Shown here piece after piece: positions 62,618 through 64,000 of a DNA stretch of 64,000 nt (the first letter of the stretch is position 1; every line of letters begins with the position of its first letter). Under the pieces are notes generated by a model. It saw only the letters and a list, made by a program, of their open reading frames with translations, made no database searches and had not been told where the DNA came from. Made by a program: the position numbers and the translations under genes. Source of the DNA: Mangrovimicrobium sp048323675 (GTDB lineage Bacteria > Pseudomonadota > Gammaproteobacteria > Pseudomonadales > Halieaceae); NCBI RefSeq assembly GCF_048323675.1, contig NZ_JBLWFK010000005.1, positions 1-64,000 on the forward strand, in the 5' to 3' direction.

Positions 62618-63765
62618 GCGAGTCCAACCCGACCACGCCCGCACCGGACGCCGCGCCAGCCCCCGCCAACGAGGCTCCTCCGCCGCCGCCCTCGACCAAC
62701 CGGGGCGTGCTGGTGGTCCTGGTCCTGCTGCTCGTCTCCCTGGCCTGGTACCTGCTGGCGGACCGCTTCACGCCCTACACCTCGCAGGCCCGGGTGCAGG
62801 GCTACGTGGTGGGTGTCGCGCCCAAGGTGGCGGGTGTGATTACAGCCATCCACGTGGAAAACAACACCCGGGTCCAGCAGGGGCAGAAGCTGTTCAGTAT
62901 CGACCGCTCGCAGTACGACATCGCCCTGCAAAGCGCGCTGTCCAACCTCGACAATACCCGCCAGCAGGTCTCCGCCGGCGACGCCGCTGTGGAACAGGCC
63001 CGGGCCAACCTGGTCGCGGCCGAGGCCGGGCAGCTGAAGGCCCAACAGGACTACAGCCGCCTGAAGCGCCTGCGCGAAGACGACCCGGGCACGATTTCCG
63101 AGCGGCGCCTGGAGATCTCCAGCGCCACCCTGGCCCAGACCCGGGCCCAGGTCGCCGCCGCCGTGGCAGGCGTGCAGCGCGCCATCGAGCAGAAGGGCGG
63201 CGACAGCGACGATTCCGGCAACACCCTGCTGCAGGCGGCGCAGGCGGCGGTGGACAAGGCGCAGCTGGACCTCGACAACACGACGGTGGTCGCCCAGTCC
63301 GACGGCGTGATCACCGACCTGCGCGCCGATGTCGGCCAGTTCGCCGGCACCGGTAGCCCGGTACTCACCCTGGTGGCGGTGCAGCAGGTATGGATAAACG
63401 CCGACTACACCGAGAACAACCTCGGCCACCTCAAGCCCGGGACACCGGTGGAGATCCTGCTCGATTCGATGCCCGGGCAGGTATTCGGGGGACGGGTCCG
63501 GGATATCGGTGTGGGCGTGAGCGCCGGCTCGCCGCCGCCGCCCGGCGCCCTGCCCAGCGTGCAGAACAACCGCGACTGGCTGCGCCAGGCGCAGCGCTTC
63601 CCGGTGCAGGTGGATTTCACGGAAAGCCCCTCCCCCGAGATCCTGCGCAACCTGCGGCTCGGCGGCCAGGCGTCGGTGATTGCCTACAGCGAGGGCCACT
63701 GGCTGCTGAGGATGCTCGGCAAGGCCTACATCCGGGTGCTCAGTGTGCTGTCCTATGCCTACTAG
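62614..63765 (+). CDS. HlyD-family membrane fusion protein
   Basis: A 383-residue periplasmic adaptor: a Pro/Ala-rich N-terminus, one membrane helix (VLVVLVLLLVSLAWYLLA), lipoyl half-motifs (VQGYVVGVAPKVAGVITAIHVENNTRVQQGQ and ADVGQFAGTGSPVLTLV), a coiled-coil hairpin (about 100-225) and the beta-barrel segment VWINADYTENNLGHLKPG. It links the OprM-type channel to the inner-membrane component encoded downstream, an EmrA/AaeA-like arrangement. Confidence 0.93.
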   Translation: MSESNPTTPAPDAAPAPANEAPPPPPSTNRGVLVVLVLLLVSLAWYLLADRFTPYTSQARVQGYVVGVAPKVAGVITAIHVENNTRVQQGQKLFSIDRSQYDIALQSALSNLDNTRQQVSAGDAAVEQARANLVAAEAGQLKAQQDYSRLKRLREDDPGTISERRLEISSATLAQTRAQVAAAVAGVQRAIEQKGGDSDDSGNTLLQAAQAAVDKAQLDLDNTTVVAQSDGVITDLRADVGQFAGTGSPVLTLVAVQQVWINADYTENNLGHLKPGTPVEILLDSMPGQVFGGRVRDIGVGVSAGSPPPPGALPSVQNNRDWLRQAQRFPVQVDFTESPSPEILRNLRLGGQASVIAYSEGHWLLRMLGKAYIRVLSVLSYAY

Positions 63766-63783
63766 GACACGGGAGCCGCGCTG

Positions 63784-64000
63784 ATGCATATCGCCGAGCG
63801 CCGCTGCTACCGGCTGGCCTGCGCGACCGGCATCGCGCTGGCGCTGGGCTACGGCATGGGCCTGGCGATCCCTTTTATCGCACCGCTGCTGGCGATACTG
63901 CTGGGCGCCAAGCCCGCCCGCCCGCCGGGACTGAAAGCGAGTATCATCGTCATCCTGTTCATGGTCGTCGCCCTCGGCATCGGGGTTGCCATCGGCCCGC
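63784..64000 (+). CDS. DUF2955/FUSC-type inner-membrane transporter, N-terminal fragment
   Basis: About 72 codons from ATG 63784, cut by the window edge. It contains two hydrophobic helices (ATGIALALGYGMGLAIPFIA and SIIVILFMVVALGIGVAIG) separated by a short basic/Pro turn. The position directly after an HlyD adaptor, and the GLAIPFIAPLLAILLGAKP segment, suggest a DUF2955/FUSC aromatic-acid-exporter-type permease. Identity is tentative because most of the protein is missing. Confidence 0.55.
   Translation, partial: MHIAERRCYRLACATGIALALGYGMGLAIPFIAPLLAILLGAKPARPPGLKASIIVILFMVVALGIGVAIGP

Overview
The window looks like the chromosome of a high-GC, Gram-negative gammaproteobacterium. Outer-membrane proteins, a lipobox OprM-type channel and EF-P/EpmA, SecB, NtrBC and RAYT/REP-like repeats all point that way. 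Several blocks keep the gene order known from Pseudomonas (serB-parC; typA-thiI-glnA-ntrBC-trmL-secB-grx-rhodanese-gpmI-M23-ctpA-yibQ-hisFAHB-mutY-yggX). The cargo in between (GSII, sulfotransferase, LLM oxidoreductase, DUF1214 protein) is more typical of marine Cellvibrionales/Halieaceae-like bacteria. That family placement is inference. No phage, integrase, transposase gene or CRISPR array was found.

Layout. 1-7,000: the 5' end of an acetyl-CoA synthetase gene, a Met-rich copper-type TonB receptor, a stand-alone BoxA-like Fe-S flavoprotein reductase, and a three-gene proton-translocating transhydrogenase operon (pntAA-pntAB-pntB). 7,000-14,500: a DNA-repair pair (FAN1-type VRR-NUC nuclease overlapping an XPD/DinG-type helicase with an N-terminal nuclease-like domain), an NhaC antiporter, and efp with its modification enzyme epmA. 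14,500-25,600: a PilZ-like protein, serB, a membrane protein with a degenerate cyclase-like domain, parC, a cyclic-nucleotide-binding protein, a GNAT enzyme, dtd and typA. 25,700-28,830: a divergent ECF sigma factor / Ser-Thr kinase-TPR pair sitting inside the typA-thiI block. 28,900-35,700: thiI, glnA, a DUF4124 protein and ntrBC. 36,350-48,270: trmL, secB, grxC, a rhodanese, gpmI, an M23 peptidase, ctpA, yibQ, hisFAHB, rnk, mutY and yggX. 48,370-51,490: a soluble Ser/Thr kinase, a PP2C phosphatase and a second, GSII-type glutamine synthetase. 51,690-54,580: tRNA-Phe, a di-heme oxidoreductase and a phosphopantetheinyl transferase. 54,580-59,810: an uncharacterised cluster (carboxymuconolactone-decarboxylase-like protein, LLM oxidoreductase, sulfotransferase, sugar isomerase/epimerase-like TIM barrel, DUF1214-like protein) with palindromic operators in its divergent promoter region. 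59,980-64,000: an AI-2E-family membrane protein and a three-part exporter running off the end.

Nitrogen control is a visible theme. Matching NtrC-like sites and sigma-54-type (GG-N10-GC) promoters lie upstream of both ntrBC and the GSII gene, with nearly identical spacing from site to promoter.

The most unusual feature is a family of five roughly 96-119 bp nested-palindrome elements at 2435, 10433, 17808, 35901 and 36142. Each has an A-rich segment and two inner hairpins built on CATCCATG. Each outer stem has a different sequence, yet its two arms still match each other. One copy lies in frame inside the FAN1 gene. Others sit beside short tandem repeats in two repeat-rich intergenic islands.
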